In this document: in pieces, positions 25,601-34,446 of the stretch
Layout: the number at the start of each line of letters is the position of its first letter
Position numbering within the stretch: the stretch's first letter is position 1
NCBI RefSeq assembly: GCF_900176375.1
Contig: NZ_FWYF01000001.1
Span: 1,498,449 to 1,562,448 of the forward strand
From: Reichenbachiella faecimaris
GTDB lineage: Bacteria; Bacteroidota; Bacteroidia; Cytophagales; Cyclobacteriaceae
DNA length: 64,000 nt
Direction: 5' to 3'
Notes under the pieces: model-generated
What the model was told of the DNA's origin: nothing
What the model saw: the letters and a program-made list of their open reading frames with translations, nothing else
Databases searched by the model: none
Translations under genes and position numbers: made by a program

Positions 25601-26033
25601 CTATGGTCTCTCCAATTTTTCCATCTTTTCTGAAATATGTAATTCTTTGTCTACCATAAGGTAACGTCCAATCTGGATTGATGGCACTCAGCTCCCAATT
25701 CATCCAAATGGCATCGTATGATTGGTATTTTTTTAGAATGCTTGTCATCAATGATTTCTGCATTTCGTATCTTGTTTCTTCAGGCAAATCAGCATAATCA
25801 CTTAAAATAATCGCCATGGATCTGGTGATAGACAAATCCTCCTGCATTCGGGAGTTTATGTCATTGGACTTTTGCACAGCATAAGAGTCTGCCAATTTGA
25901 TAGACTCCGCCATGGATTCTTCATTTAATCTAATTCCGACATAGCTAAAAATAACAACATACAGGAGCGCAGTTGCTCCCATGATGTACAGCATCATTTT
26001 TTGCCTAATCTTTAATTTTCTCAATTTGTTCAT
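22635..26033 (-). CDS. Methyl-accepting chemotaxis protein with C-terminal PAS domains, 1132 aa
   Basis: Residues 1-350 form transmembrane helix, double Cache ([25 protein letters not shown]) and second helix. Tandem HAMP units and the MCP hairpin (tip [18 protein letters not shown]) run to about 840. A PAS domain follows (about 860-980: [42 protein letters not shown]), then a second PAS-like domain (about 1000-1115: [32 protein letters not shown]). PAS domains after the signalling hairpin are unusual, since they normally precede it. They could sense a cytoplasmic cue near the kinase. This is the first receptor of the operon, 15 bases after cheW. Confidence 0.93.
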   Translation of the reverse strand: MNKLRKLKIRQKMMLYIMGATALLYVVIFSYVGIRLNEESMAESIKLADSYAVQKSNDINSRMQEDLSITRSMAIILSDYADLPEETRYEMQKSLMTSILKKYQSYDAIWMNWELSAINPDWTLPYGRQRITYFRKDGKIGETIETIDTDGNNLVGDYYRMKGDLNEEMAEPYLSEDYESGAASDYLITSPCVPIMKDGKFIGLIGTDYTISKYADVIDNSKYEHGFSFLVANSGMIASNNDKLTAAKSVDGLSYFREEFDVLSKIKSGEFTSYITYDEDLGENIYVSFAPIALNRASLPWSVVTVLPLSGISNTFSIAFNFLLSAGIVGFILMSFIIWNISGRFTNRIKATNQAMKELSHGNLDRSLYLQIETGDEIGEMQGSLNQLLTQLSNKADFSQEIGEGNLDAPFEPSSEHDVLGLSLMKMRDNLQTVIHETNEVIRDAAQDGNFNTRVVEEGKSGAWQELSASINNLLGSFVAPLIVLNRIIRAMADGDLTQRYTDDAKGEIKEMADNFNLALDNVDGLLHQISKSSGIVDEASSEMTVTTEEMRTNTSEIASAIAEMSNGAQNQVSKVDESSTLIEGILNSSNEMATKAETINNAAKVVEERSGKGLEMMNKVVFNMDDISAYSSKTQDSIKVLTERSKEITRVLGVITEIASQTNLLALNAAIEAAQAGDAGRGFAVVAEEIRKLAEDSRTSAKEIELLVSGVQKDTKEAADVIEIMNASVKNGSEASSEASEVFKQILDSATANLSYSEEILNDTKLQIGDINEVVSLTESIVVIAEETAAGTEQVASSATELSSGMELFNEKTQSLAVVAETLKDGVSMVKLSGNASDNNAIFKMREAFEHEKMLLDALLDYMPDTIYFKDLESKFLRNSSSHVKQLGALSTNELVGKSDFDFFGEHAQRAYEDEQKIISTGEPILNVEEKVDRKDGTTIYVSTTKLPLRDLEGNIIGTYGITRDITDIKEATKREGEIRQQQIHEHLELIKKQNDLFGDILNLVDYKIALVNHLGKIYLANNAVAEDFGRPVSEIIGKTNFDFYDRDFAEKVKEIEEKLVASRTPVLSLEKVKLHGEIKYWFIRKVPILIPEFEEWGLLVIQNEIEEDKAKRSDYLTELKERHPGIMLDV

Positions 26034-26048
26034 GCTTCGTTCCGCTTA

Positions 26049-26699
26049 TTATTCTTGGTCCTTATTGACCATCTCTAAGACGTCGATAAGGATAATCATT
26101 CTGTTGTCTTTCTTGACAACGCCATTAATAAAGCTCTGCTCACTATTAGTTTTTCTCATTACATCTGCAGTGCTGTCTATTTGGCTTTCTTTGATCATCA
26201 ATGTTTCGGGTACTTGGCTGGAAGCCACAGCTACCTTCACATCCTCACTTTTGATCACGATCACATATTTGATATGATCTGTTTCATGTTCTTTTTTCAG
26301 TCCAAATTTTCTTGCCAAATCTACTACCGCTAGCACATTGCCGCGAACGTTGGCCACTCCCAAAATATAAACTTTGGTTTGTGGGACTGGAGAAATTGGC
26401 GGGACGGGTACTACTTCTTTGATCTGGCCTATCTCAAAAGCATATTCCTCTTTTCCCACTGGAAACACAACCAACATCCTGCTATTCTCTTCGACTTGCT
26501 GTACTGTGTCCAAGTCATAATTCAATTGATTCAATGACTGGGTTGTATCCTTAGTTTCTTCTTTTGATGACGTTTGTATCTCATCTTTTGGGGTTTCAAT
26601 GACAGTCTGATCTTCTAATGGCTTTTTCTTAGCCGGGACGTCCTTCTTTTTAGATGGTTCGTCTTTGCTACCCTTTTTTAAATTTTTACCTATTGCCAT
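26049..26699 (-). CDS. cheW: CheW-type adaptor with basic N-terminal tail, 216 aa
   Basis: The CheW fold covers about residues 70-212 (RMLVVFPVGKEEYAFEIGQI, VYILGVANVRGNVLAVVDL, RMIILIDVLEMV). The 70-residue N-terminal part begins MAIGKNLKKG, nearly the same as the MALGKNVKK start of the other CheW. It continues with a Lys/Pro/Glu-rich, probably disordered stretch. It is the second of two adaptors in the cluster and precedes the three receptors, so the two may form mixed arrays or assign different receptors to CheA. The ATG at 26697-26699 is unambiguous. Confidence 0.92.
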   Translation of the reverse strand: MAIGKNLKKGSKDEPSKKKDVPAKKKPLEDQTVIETPKDEIQTSSKEETKDTTQSLNQLNYDLDTVQQVEENSRMLVVFPVGKEEYAFEIGQIKEVVPVPPISPVPQTKVYILGVANVRGNVLAVVDLARKFGLKKEHETDHIKYVIVIKSEDVKVAVASSQVPETLMIKESQIDSTADVMRKTNSEQSFINGVVKKDNRMIILIDVLEMVNKDQE

Positions 26700-26747
26700 T
26701 TTACTTTTCCATCAATTTTTTTCAACTCTTGATTTTTACTTTCTTTC

Positions 26748-28010
26748 CTAAAAGCGAACACCTACCAAACTTTTGTACTTATACTCATGAAGCAACTTGG
26801 CCTGCATAATCATTGGAAATTTATGCAGTTCTTCAAGTAACAGCTGAGTACTTAGCAATGCTGAATTACTTTCAGACTTCTTTGTACTGTCGTCAATCAC
26901 ATTGTTAGAAATAAAGTACAATTCCGAAACCTCAAACGTGTCAAACTGCAGGACATTGACATCAGGTTCAACCCCAGGGATCAGTGGAGAGATATTCCCA
27001 GAAAGTGTTTTGAATTCGCCATTTTTGCTGAATGAATACAAATTGTGATTAGCACCACCAAATAGCAAAGACTCATCTTGCTTGTCGTAGATCAATAGGG
27101 CAATGTCTACAGAACATATATTTTCGTCATACTTTTTTCCGAAAAATCGGTTTTGGATTCTTGTAGAAAGGGAAGTCAAAATTTCACTCGGATCGAAGAT
27201 TCGATCTTTATACATCAGTTCCATGAGCGTAGCGCAAATGAAAGTATTCAAAGTCAAGGCATGAATTACCCCTGAATTTGTATTGAACGAGGTCATAAGT
27301 AATTTATCCGAAACCTCACCAAACCAATAGCCATTATGATTGACGCGGTTGTGCTCATATAACACGAAAGCATCTTCTACATACAATCTGAGTTCTTCTT
27401 GTCTGGGCAATAAGGATTCCCTAAGAGAAACGTTGAACTCGATGACCTGGTCCATGTTCACAGTGGACATCATGTTTTTACGAGCCTCTACTGACTTAAT
27501 GATTTCCTTCTTAAGCTCTTGCTTAGTTGGTTTTATAGGTGCAACAGTCTCTTTTTTGACTTCAGGAGCAGGAGCAGGTTCTGGCTTTTCTTCCTCTGTT
27601 GGGTTTCTCAACTCCAGTGCTTTATCAAATTCTTCTTTTAGATCTTCTTGATTCCAGGGTTTTACCAAAAATCTATCTAGTCCTACTTCTCTATCAACCC
27701 TTATAATTTCGTCCTCATCACTAAAACCTGTCATAATCATGCGAACGATATTAGGATATTTGGGAACTATTTTGATCAACAATTCCACTCCAGTCATTCC
27801 TGGCATGCGCTGATCAGACATGATCAGATCGATTTGATTCTCTTCCAATATTTTGATCGCGTCAAAACCAGACTCGGCTGTGAAGACATTGTAATGTCTC
27901 TTGAAAGCACGCTGAAATATTCGCAAGTTGACTTCTTCATCATCTACGTATAGGATGTTGAATCTTTTTACTTCTTCGTCTTTATATGTTCTGTTTAGTA
28001 TTCCTTCCAC
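26748..28010 (-). CDS. Response regulator with degenerate SpoIIE/PP2C-like phosphatase domain, 420 aa
   Basis: A receiver domain (about 15-140) has ILYVDDEEVN, the phospho-acceptor Asp66 in LIMSDQRMPGMTG and FLVKPWNQEDL. A Pro/Glu/Lys-rich linker follows. Residues 195-420 align by eye with SpoIIE-type PP2C phosphatases (SLRESLLPRQEEL, FDPSEILTSL, VDIALLIYDKQDESLLFGGANHNLY, VSELYFISNN). All metal-binding aspartates appear replaced: NGYWF for GDfYW, SFNTNSG for VaDcTGHG, SNN for sDG, and the final DD is absent. It may be a binding-only pseudophosphatase, perhaps in the place of SiaA, given siaB/siaC two genes away. It is 7 bases after the histidine kinase gene. Confidence 0.8.
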   Translation of the reverse strand: MEGILNRTYKDEEVKRFNILYVDDEEVNLRIFQRAFKRHYNVFTAESGFDAIKILEENQIDLIMSDQRMPGMTGVELLIKIVPKYPNIVRMIMTGFSDEDEIIRVDREVGLDRFLVKPWNQEDLKEEFDKALELRNPTEEEKPEPAPAPEVKKETVAPIKPTKQELKKEIIKSVEARKNMMSTVNMDQVIEFNVSLRESLLPRQEELRLYVEDAFVLYEHNRVNHNGYWFGEVSDKLLMTSFNTNSGVIHALTLNTFICATLMELMYKDRIFDPSEILTSLSTRIQNRFFGKKYDENICSVDIALLIYDKQDESLLFGGANHNLYSFSKNGEFKTLSGNISPLIPGVEPDVNVLQFDTFEVSELYFISNNVIDDSTKKSESNSALLSTQLLLEELHKFPMIMQAKLLHEYKYKSLVGVRF

Positions 28011-28017
28011 AATAAAA

Positions 28018-29352
28018 TTAAGCTAAGGCTGGATCCATTGATTTATTTACCTTTCTGAGTTTCTTTGGGATCGTAATTACAAATTCTGTCCCCTTGCCCT
28101 CTTCACTCTCTACTGTAATCGTGCCGTTGTGTTTTTCTATAATGCCGTAGGTGATGGCTAAGCCCAATCCAGTCCCCTTTCCTACTTCTTTGGTTGTAAA
28201 AAATGGATCGAAAATTTTCTTTACCATGTCTTCAGACATGCCTTTTCCATTATCTCTTATGGAGATTTTGACATGGTCATCGTCTTGCTCTTCAGTCTTC
28301 ACGTTGATTGTGCCCTTAAAATCAATGGCATCACAAGCATTGGCAATCAGATTTACAAGCGCCTGATTAAGTTGACCTGGCAGACACTTAATAGGCTTGA
28401 TATTCGCATCCAAGTCTTTGAGTACTTTGGCCTTTTTCTTGTACTTTGGTTTTAGGATCACAATGGCATTTTCCACCACCTCATTGAGATCAGCTTCTTT
28501 GATTTCTACTTCGTCGTGACGAGCAAATACTCGAAGTCCATTCACTATTTCAGTAATTCGAGTCGTTCCATATTCTACATCATCCAGTGACTCATTGGTA
28601 GAGGTTTGCAAATCATTAAAATGATGATCGTCTTCTCGTTGGATTTTATAATACTTCTTAATTTCCTCCAAACTCTCCAACTCGCAAATCCGCTTGTAAT
28701 TTTCAATAAATACATTGAGTTGTTTGAAATTGTCTTTCAAGGTATTGACCCCATTTGCCACAAAGTTGACAGGATTGTTGATTTCATGTGCTATACCAGC
28801 AGTCAATTGTCCTAAGGATGACATTTTTTCTGACTGCAACAAAAGGGCTTGTGTTTTCTCAAGTGTTTTGCTCGTCTCTTCGAGCTCCTCTCTTGCCGCT
28901 TGTTGTTCAGATAGTTTCTCCTTAATTTTCAAAAGTTCCTTATACTTGATGACCAGCTTATCATATTCTTTGGCGAATACAGCTTTCATTTCCTTTTTCT
29001 GGCCTATTGTTTTTTGATAGGCCTGCTGTATTTTTAACACATGCGCTTCCTTGCTCTTGAGCTGACGATGAAAGTCATTAAGCTGAATATCTTTCGAGAA
29101 CGCCTCCTTTTTCAATGTGGATATATAATAGTATGCACCACCAGAAACACCAAGTAACAAGACAACCCAAACGATAGACAAAACAGAGGAAGAACCTTCT
29201 GCTGTGGATGCCGAAGTAGTTTCTTGGATTACAGACGAATCGACAATAGAAATATCAGTGGGAGATATTAAAGCATTAGCCTCCACTTGGGAGCTGATCA
29301 AATTGATGAATATTGTGATTATGGCTACAAAAAAAACAATCTCTCTTCTCAT
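28018..29352 (-). CDS. Membrane sensor histidine kinase, 444 aa
   Basis: The N-terminus is a signal anchor ([16 protein letters not shown]). A short extracytoplasmic part of about 40 residues leads to a second helix ([19 protein letters not shown], about 58-78), then a long coiled coil (about 85-180). The kinase core follows: HisKA-like [18 protein letters not shown] with the phospho-histidine, N box [13 protein letters not shown]1 DNGKGMS and G2 [10 protein letters not shown]. The small sensor and long coiled coil suggest input from a partner rather than a bound ligand. The response-regulator/PP2C-like protein 7 bases downstream is the probable partner. It follows siaC by 214 bases, so it may have its own promoter. 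Confidence 0.92.
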   Translation of the reverse strand: MRREIVFFVAIITIFINLISSQVEANALISPTDISIVDSSVIQETTSASTAEGSSSVLSIVWVVLLLGVSGGAYYYISTLKKEAFSKDIQLNDFHRQLKSKEAHVLKIQQAYQKTIGQKKEMKAVFAKEYDKLVIKYKELLKIKEKLSEQQAAREELEETSKTLEKTQALLLQSEKMSSLGQLTAGIAHEINNPVNFVANGVNTLKDNFKQLNVFIENYKRICELESLEEIKKYYKIQREDDHHFNDLQTSTNESLDDVEYGTTRITEIVNGLRVFARHDEVEIKEADLNEVVENAIVILKPKYKKKAKVLKDLDANIKPIKCLPGQLNQALVNLIANACDAIDFKGTINVKTEEQDDDHVKISIRDNGKGMSEDMVKKIFDPFFTTKEVGKGTGLGLAITYGIIEKHNGTITVESEEGKGTEFVITIPKKLRKVNKSMDPALA

Positions 29353-29566
29353 ACTCTGTCTCCGACCGTTTGTATACTTGGTCTTGTTGAATGATCTTAA
29401 AATTTCTGGTCTAATTGGTTTTTTCTAATATACATGATTCTACAATTAAATGATAACTTTCAAATCATTTAGGATAGGATATATTCCCGAATACCCACAT
29501 CCAAATTTCGAATTAGAAATCCTGATTACAAACCAAAAAATAAGAAAAGAAATAAAGTATGCCAGA

Positions 29567-29977
29567 CTACGACGCTTGTCGCAATTGATCCTTGATTTTG
29601 AATACCTCTACAAACTTAAAGGGATGATTGTAGTGCTCGCTAATCTCGCGACCAACCTCAAGGATATTGGTTCTGTTTTTTTCGTAATACCATGTGATAT
29701 TAAGCGGTCTTTTTTCTGAAGCCAATGAGATGAGTTTTTTCACCAAGATGTGAAGATACGTACTGGAATCTTCAATATGCTTTAGTGCAAAATTCACATT
29801 TATCTCTTGTAATTCCTGATTATCCAACGCAGGCAAATGGCTAAAAACATGCCCATAAAAACTCAGAGGATCATCTGGCATAGAATTGCCGCGAAGCTCC
29901 AGTTCACCATTCCCGGGTTTAAAGTTTACCGAAGGAGTGGTACCAGTAGGTCTTATGAAATATCCATCCATTGCCAC
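29567..29977 (-). CDS. siaC: SiaC-family regulatory phosphoprotein (DUF1987), 136 aa
   Basis: The sequence has the DUF1987/SiaC layout: FIRPTGTTPSVNFKPGNGEL..RGNSMPDDPLSFY at the N-terminus, then INVNFALKHIEDSSTYLHIL with the Ser/Thr cluster where the family is phosphorylated, and ITWYYEKN near the end. In Pseudomonas, SiaC is phosphorylated by the kinase SiaB and dephosphorylated by the PP2C phosphatase SiaA. Its unphosphorylated form activates the diguanylate cyclase SiaD. Here it lies between siaB and a histidine kinase/receiver-PP2C-like pair, at the head of a chemosensory cluster. No diguanylate cyclase is in the window, so its target is unknown. Confidence 0.85.
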   Translation of the reverse strand: MAMDGYFIRPTGTTPSVNFKPGNGELELRGNSMPDDPLSFYGHVFSHLPALDNQELQEINVNFALKHIEDSSTYLHILVKKLISLASEKRPLNITWYYEKNRTNILEVGREISEHYNHPFKFVEVFKIKDQLRQAS

Positions 29978-30244
29978 AATTGAACTATTCTAAATCTCTA
30001 TTTTATTAAAATGGTCTATAATTATTCTAAGATTCAATATTAGAGATTATTATACCACATTTCAATCCGTTTTTGTACCTATATTTTTTTTTAGGTAAAA
30101 CCGCTTACCTTCTATAATTGGCTGATTCAGCACCAATAAAGCACGAGTCACTTTAATAAGATAGTGAATTTTCAAGGGAAATGAAAACCTTTGTCAAGCG
30201 ATCAGAAAGGATGTGACCTATCCCAGACATATTGTACTAAATCT

Positions 30245-30853
30245 TTAAACGTCTTCTTTTCTAATCCTGATCGTGAGAATAAAGAAACAATGTTTTGCAT
30301 CCAGCGGTTCGAAATAATACTCGTACTCCGTGCCTGTGCGTTTTTTGATGTCTATAAATCCCAAACCTGCACCTCCTTTTTCAGAAATAGTGGTGTTTTC
30401 CATGGTCGTCTTATGCAGGGATCTTAACTCTTCTTTGTCCAGCGAATTCACCCGATCCAAAATATCTCGAAGTCTCACAGCATTGTCAAGAGAAATCTGA
30501 TTCCCTGTAGTCACATAATACTCATAGTCATTGTCACCAATCAAGAAAATACCATCTTTCGCCAAACCATCTTCTAGGCTATCTGATGCATACTCGGCAG
30601 TACTGTCTGCATGCTTACATATATTTTGCAGGGCTTCTATCATGACATGATACACGCGACGGGATACTTTTTTATCCTCCTTCTTATCGGTCATATCTTC
30701 TTCGGTCATTGCTGTGATACCGTTGATCGTGTTTTGCGTAATCTTACCGAGGTAGACAATATTCACATCAGAGCCCTCCATTAGATCTCTAAAGGCCACA
30801 ATATTTTTGAGGTGGTTGAGTTGGTTGGTCTGCTTTTTTCTAAGATTATTCAT
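30245..30853 (-). CDS. siaB: SiaB-family protein kinase (DUF6272), 202 aa
   Basis: The protein matches the SiaB family in length and layout. MEGSDVNIVYLGKITQNTIN is the N-terminal strand-helix part. VYHVMIEALQNICKHADST corresponds to the N box of the GHKL ATPase fold. GIFLIGDNDYEYYVTTGN and EKGGAGLGFIDIKKRTGT (G2-like, Gly-rich lid) follow. SiaB kinases phosphorylate SiaC on Ser/Thr, in the manner of anti-sigma factors such as SpoIIAB. It lies 267 bases upstream of siaC on the same strand and is the first gene of the signalling cluster. No promoter stands out in front of it. Confidence 0.85.
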   Translation of the reverse strand: MNNLRKKQTNQLNHLKNIVAFRDLMEGSDVNIVYLGKITQNTINGITAMTEEDMTDKKEDKKVSRRVYHVMIEALQNICKHADSTAEYASDSLEDGLAKDGIFLIGDNDYEYYVTTGNQISLDNAVRLRDILDRVNSLDKEELRSLHKTTMENTTISEKGGAGLGFIDIKKRTGTEYEYYFEPLDAKHCFFILTIRIRKEDV

Positions 30854-30972
30854 GCGCCGTTTGATTCAATAAGGAGGGTTTTCAGCCCAATACACTGCCT
30901 AACGATAAATATAGAAATAAATTACCAAGCAGGTTTAGTATCAATTCTGAAAAATGGGTAGAAAAAATAAAA

Positions 30973-31560
30973 CTACTCTGCTTTGGCTTTGATCTCCATC
31001 ATTTTGCTGTAGATGTCAAGGCAAATCCATGCATCAGTTGCTGCATAACTAATCTGTGACTCAGTTAGCTCTTCATTTTCCCAATTAGAAACCTGCTGGC
31101 TCTTGGAAATTCTGTGATTCATAAACATGCCAGCATAATTTCTTGCTCCAATACTTTCAAATCCAAGCTTGGCTCCCAACTCATTGAGATCCACAAACCC
31201 ATGGGGTTTGAATTTTCTCAGCTTTTGCAAATCTTTGATATCATCTCTTATACCAATGCCAACAATTTTGATTTTAGGGTCTTCAAACAAGCTCACAATA
31301 TCTTCTGAAAGGCTAATTTTATTTAGCCTAAATAAGTAGGCCATGTTTGGCAGGGACAACTGCAACAGAGCCACTGGATAGGATTCGCCTTTTCTAAAGG
31401 CTGGTTTTGTTTCTGTATCGAAACCTAGTATGCTAGCTTTTTTGCAGGCTTCTACTGCTTCTTTTACTTGACTTTCATCGTCGATTATCTGACATTCCCC
31501 TTCATATTTCATCAGAGGAAGTTCGTTCACTTCCTGCTTCGTAATCTTTCTAATCTTCAT
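30973..31560 (-). CDS. 3'-5' exonuclease of the DEDDy (RNase D-like) family, 195 aa
   Basis: The DEDDy catalytic residues are visible: Asp and Glu in ILGFDTETKP (Exo I), Asp in VGIGIRDDIKDL (Exo II), and Tyr plus Asp in SYAATDAWICLDIY (Exo III). There is no HRDC or helicase domain, so it belongs with the small single-domain exonucleases such as the WRN-exonuclease-like group of Bacteroidota. Its substrate, DNA or RNA, cannot be told. Its start overlaps the end of the NhaC gene by 11 bases, which suggests co-transcription of unrelated functions. Confidence 0.88.
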   Translation of the reverse strand: MKIRKITKQEVNELPLMKYEGECQIIDDESQVKEAVEACKKASILGFDTETKPAFRKGESYPVALLQLSLPNMAYLFRLNKISLSEDIVSLFEDPKIKIVGIGIRDDIKDLQKLRKFKPHGFVDLNELGAKLGFESIGARNYAGMFMNHRISKSQQVSNWENEELTESQISYAATDAWICLDIYSKMMEIKAKAE

Positions 31561-33019
31561 TCAACTCTTGTTTTTTATCACTCAGTCGGCGGATTTTAAT
31601 GTTTAAATATCCGAATAATATAGTCATAAATGGGCTAATGATATTAAAAAAGCAATAGGGGGCAAATGCCAACACCCCTACACCCAAGACACTTGAGTGG
31701 TAAGCTCCACAAGTATTCCATGGCACTAGCACGGATGTTACTGTGCCAGAATCTTCTAGTGTTCGACTTAGATTCTCAGGCGCTAAATCTTTCTCTTTAT
31801 AAAGATCGGCATACATCCTACCTGGCACTACAATCGCCAAATATTGATCAGATGCGGTCGCATTAAAAAACAAGCAGGTACCTGCAGTGGATGCGATAAG
31901 TGCACCACTAGATTCTATTTTGTTCATGATGGCGCGAGCGATCACACGAAGCATCCCTGCGCCTTCCATCACCCCACCAAACATCATGGCTGACATGATG
32001 AGCCAAATGGTATTGAGCATTTTAAACATCCCTCCAGAACTTAAGAGTTCATTCACCATTTCGTTGGAGGTAGTCACACCCACATGGCCATAAAGCGCTT
32101 TCATTACACCTACAAACATGGTCTTCCAATATTCTCCAGAATACCCTGATACTTCAACAATTACTTCTCTTTGAAAAATCAAAGCAAATACAACCCCAAG
32201 AAGTGTACCTATCAGCAAAGCTGGAAATGCGGGTACTTTTTTTACAATAAGAATGATAACCACAATTGGGACAATAAACAGCCATCCAGAAATATGAAAT
32301 TTTGATGAAATAGCAGACAACACTTCGCCAGTATTTACACTGGTTTCGGGTGCAGTGTTGAAAAATCCCATGACTAGAAAAATAATCAAGGTAATTGAGA
32401 TAGAAGGAAAAGTGGTGTATGCCATATATCGTATATGGGTAAACAAATCTGTTCCTGCCATAGCTGGAGCCAAATTGGTGGTATCGGAAAGTGGTGACAT
32501 TTTGTCCCCAAAATAGGCACCAGATAAAATCGCTCCTGCAACAATACCTTCATGAATACCCATGGCCTGACCAATACCAATCAATGCGATCCCAACTGTA
32601 GCTGCCGTAGTCCAAGAGCTGCCAGTAGCCATGGATACGATCGCACAAACTGCACATGCAGCAAATAAAAATATTGTTGGATTTAAAATTTGCAGACCAT
32701 AATATATCATAGCTGGCACCACTCCACTGATCAACCAGCTACCAGCCAATGAGCCAATCATCAATAAAATTAAAATAGAACCCATAGCCGAGGTGATACT
32801 TTTGACCATAGATTTTTCAATGTCTTTCCATTGATACCCTAATCTCACTGCCATGATTGCGGCTACCATGGCTGACAATATCAACACAATCTGATTAGAA
32901 CCGGACAATGCATCATCTCCAAAAATGGATACATTGATGGATAAAAAAACGATCAGAAATATAATGGGTATGAATGCCTCTAAAAGCGAAGGCTCTCTCT
33001 TCTCACTGCTTGTACTCAT
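31550..33019 (-). CDS. nhaC: NhaC-family Na+/H+ antiporter, 489 aa
   Basis: A polytopic membrane protein with about 11-12 hydrophobic helices. The family signatures include MATGSSWTTAATVGIALIG, AGAILSGAYFGDKMSPLSDT and the acid/asparagine stretch TTNLAPAMAGTDLFTHI. In the C-terminal half, NATASDQYLAIVVPGRMY and LEDSGTVTSVLVPWNTCGAY correspond to the conserved NhaC motifs. It exchanges sodium for protons across the inner membrane, in keeping with a marine lifestyle. The substrate could also be malate/lactate, as in MleN relatives. A DEDDy exonuclease gene follows with an 11-base overlap. Confidence 0.9.
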   Translation of the reverse strand: MSTSSEKREPSLLEAFIPIIFLIVFLSINVSIFGDDALSGSNQIVLILSAMVAAIMAVRLGYQWKDIEKSMVKSITSAMGSILILLMIGSLAGSWLISGVVPAMIYYGLQILNPTIFLFAACAVCAIVSMATGSSWTTAATVGIALIGIGQAMGIHEGIVAGAILSGAYFGDKMSPLSDTTNLAPAMAGTDLFTHIRYMAYTTFPSISITLIIFLVMGFFNTAPETSVNTGEVLSAISSKFHISGWLFIVPIVVIILIVKKVPAFPALLIGTLLGVVFALIFQREVIVEVSGYSGEYWKTMFVGVMKALYGHVGVTTSNEMVNELLSSGGMFKMLNTIWLIMSAMMFGGVMEGAGMLRVIARAIMNKIESSGALIASTAGTCLFFNATASDQYLAIVVPGRMYADLYKEKDLAPENLSRTLEDSGTVTSVLVPWNTCGAYHSSVLGVGVLAFAPYCFFNIISPFMTILFGYLNIKIRRLSDKKQELNED

Positions 33020-33156
33020 TCGCTAGCGCATTTTTGGTATTAAAAACTCGGAAGTTAAACATTTTTGTTCAACCAAAAAGCAGTGACTTGAAATTACCAA
33101 TCAAAAAAAGACCGGAGGGTAATTTTGTATTAGTTGGAAAGATCTTTATATAAGCA

Positions 33157-34323
33157 TCAAGCATTTTTCCTTCGAGTAATTTCTTTTTTTACTAAAGTAA
33201 ATTCACGACTACTTTGACCAGAAATAGAAGTGTTCTCTTCCGCTCTTCTCATCAAGTACGGAAGCACTTTGGCCACAGGACCATAAGGAACATATTTAGC
33301 AACATTATAACCTTCATTGGCCAATGTATAGGATAGGTTATCACTCATTCCAAAAAGCTGCGCGAAATACACTTTAGGATCTGCCTTGGCTATCCCATGA
33401 TGCTCCATGAGTTCTGCTGTCAGCTTGCAACTGTTCTCGTTGTGCGTACCCACACATAGATAGATGTCATTGATGTGCTCCAGGCAATAAGCTACTGCTG
33501 AATCGTAGTCCTTGTCTGATGCTGTTTTGTTTGGCTGGATCGGGTCTGTGTATCCTTTTTGCTCAGCCCTGTCTCTTTCTTTTTCCATATAGGCACCTCT
33601 CACCAATTTGGCTCCCACCTTGAAGTGCTTTTCCAAACCCAGCTGGTGAGCATTTTTCAGGTTCTGTAAAGAGGCTGTTCTGTACATTTGGTAAGTATTG
33701 AAAATGTATACCGTTTCCTTATTGTACTTTTCCATCATAGCATACACGACCTCATCTATGACATCCTGAATCCAGCTCTCTTCCGCATCAATAAAAAGAT
33801 ACTTTTTTACCTCAACTGCCTTGGCACAAATTTGATCTACTCTTTCCAAGAAAACTGAGTATCTGCTTTCCTCATCTGCAGTAAGTGCAGCATCACTTTG
33901 TTTTTTGGCCAGCAGGCTAAACTCCGTAAAGCCTGTCAGTTTCATTACACCTGTAGGAATATTAATAGTAGTAGCCGCCAATTCTAGTGATCGAATGATT
34001 TCATCTCTATTGGCATCAAATACTTTTTCGGAATCTTCTCCTTCTACAGAGTAATCAAGAATAGTCCGGATATGGGAAGCACCCAGTTTTTCTACTGTAC
34101 CCTTAGAGTCTTCTAATGACTCACCTCCACAAAATTGAGCAAAGATGGTTTTCTTGATCATCCATTTGATTGGCAAATGGATTTTTAGTGCGAAAACAGT
34201 CATCCAAATCCCAATTCTCGCCATTACAGGATTGTTCATGGAGAGGAACAGGAAATGCATTCTTTTCAAATCAAAATCAGACTTGTCTGCGAATGCCACT
34301 TGGGTGTCATCGAAATTTATCAT
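33157..34323 (-). CDS. Proline dehydrogenase (flavoprotein), 388 aa
   Basis: Oxidises proline to pyrroline-5-carboxylate, passing electrons to FAD and quinone. Conserved proline-dehydrogenase motifs are present: AAEESW-type FIDAEESWIQDVID, FNTYQMYRT, KVGAKLVRGAYMEKERDRA, CVGTHNENS and the substrate-binding YLMRRAEENTS near the C-terminus. It is a stand-alone enzyme of the long Bacteroidota/eukaryote-like type, not fused to P5C dehydrogenase. It stands alone on the minus strand, with the RND operon terminator just upstream. No regulator is adjacent. Confidence 0.93.
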   Translation of the reverse strand: MINFDDTQVAFADKSDFDLKRMHFLFLSMNNPVMARIGIWMTVFALKIHLPIKWMIKKTIFAQFCGGESLEDSKGTVEKLGASHIRTILDYSVEGEDSEKVFDANRDEIIRSLELAATTINIPTGVMKLTGFTEFSLLAKKQSDAALTADEESRYSVFLERVDQICAKAVEVKKYLFIDAEESWIQDVIDEVVYAMMEKYNKETVYIFNTYQMYRTASLQNLKNAHQLGLEKHFKVGAKLVRGAYMEKERDRAEQKGYTDPIQPNKTASDKDYDSAVAYCLEHINDIYLCVGTHNENSCKLTAELMEHHGIAKADPKVYFAQLFGMSDNLSYTLANEGYNVAKYVPYGPVAKVLPYLMRRAEENTSISGQSSREFTLVKKEITRRKNA

Positions 34324-34388
34324 TGGTCAATAATTGTTGCTCATTTTTTGGACGGCAAATATATGCACGAATTCCATTTAAAAAGATA

Positions 34389-34422
34389 CAAAAAAAGCGA
34401 GACCTTTTACAAAGTCTCGCTT
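34389..34422 (-). terminator. Rho-independent terminator of the RND efflux operon
   Basis: Read on the minus strand, the perfect 9-bp stem AAGCGAGAC/GTCTCGCTT (34395-34403 and 34414-34422), with a 10-base loop, is followed by a run of Ts. It lies about 25 bases after the permease stop. Confidence 0.85.
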
Positions 34423-34446
34423 CTATTACCTTAAACTTATATTATC

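Noticed and set aside
30895-30905. GCCTAACGATAA as a further cassette boundary
   Set aside because: It stands between core genes, has no complementary partner and lacks the A(G/A)(A/G)CG continuation.
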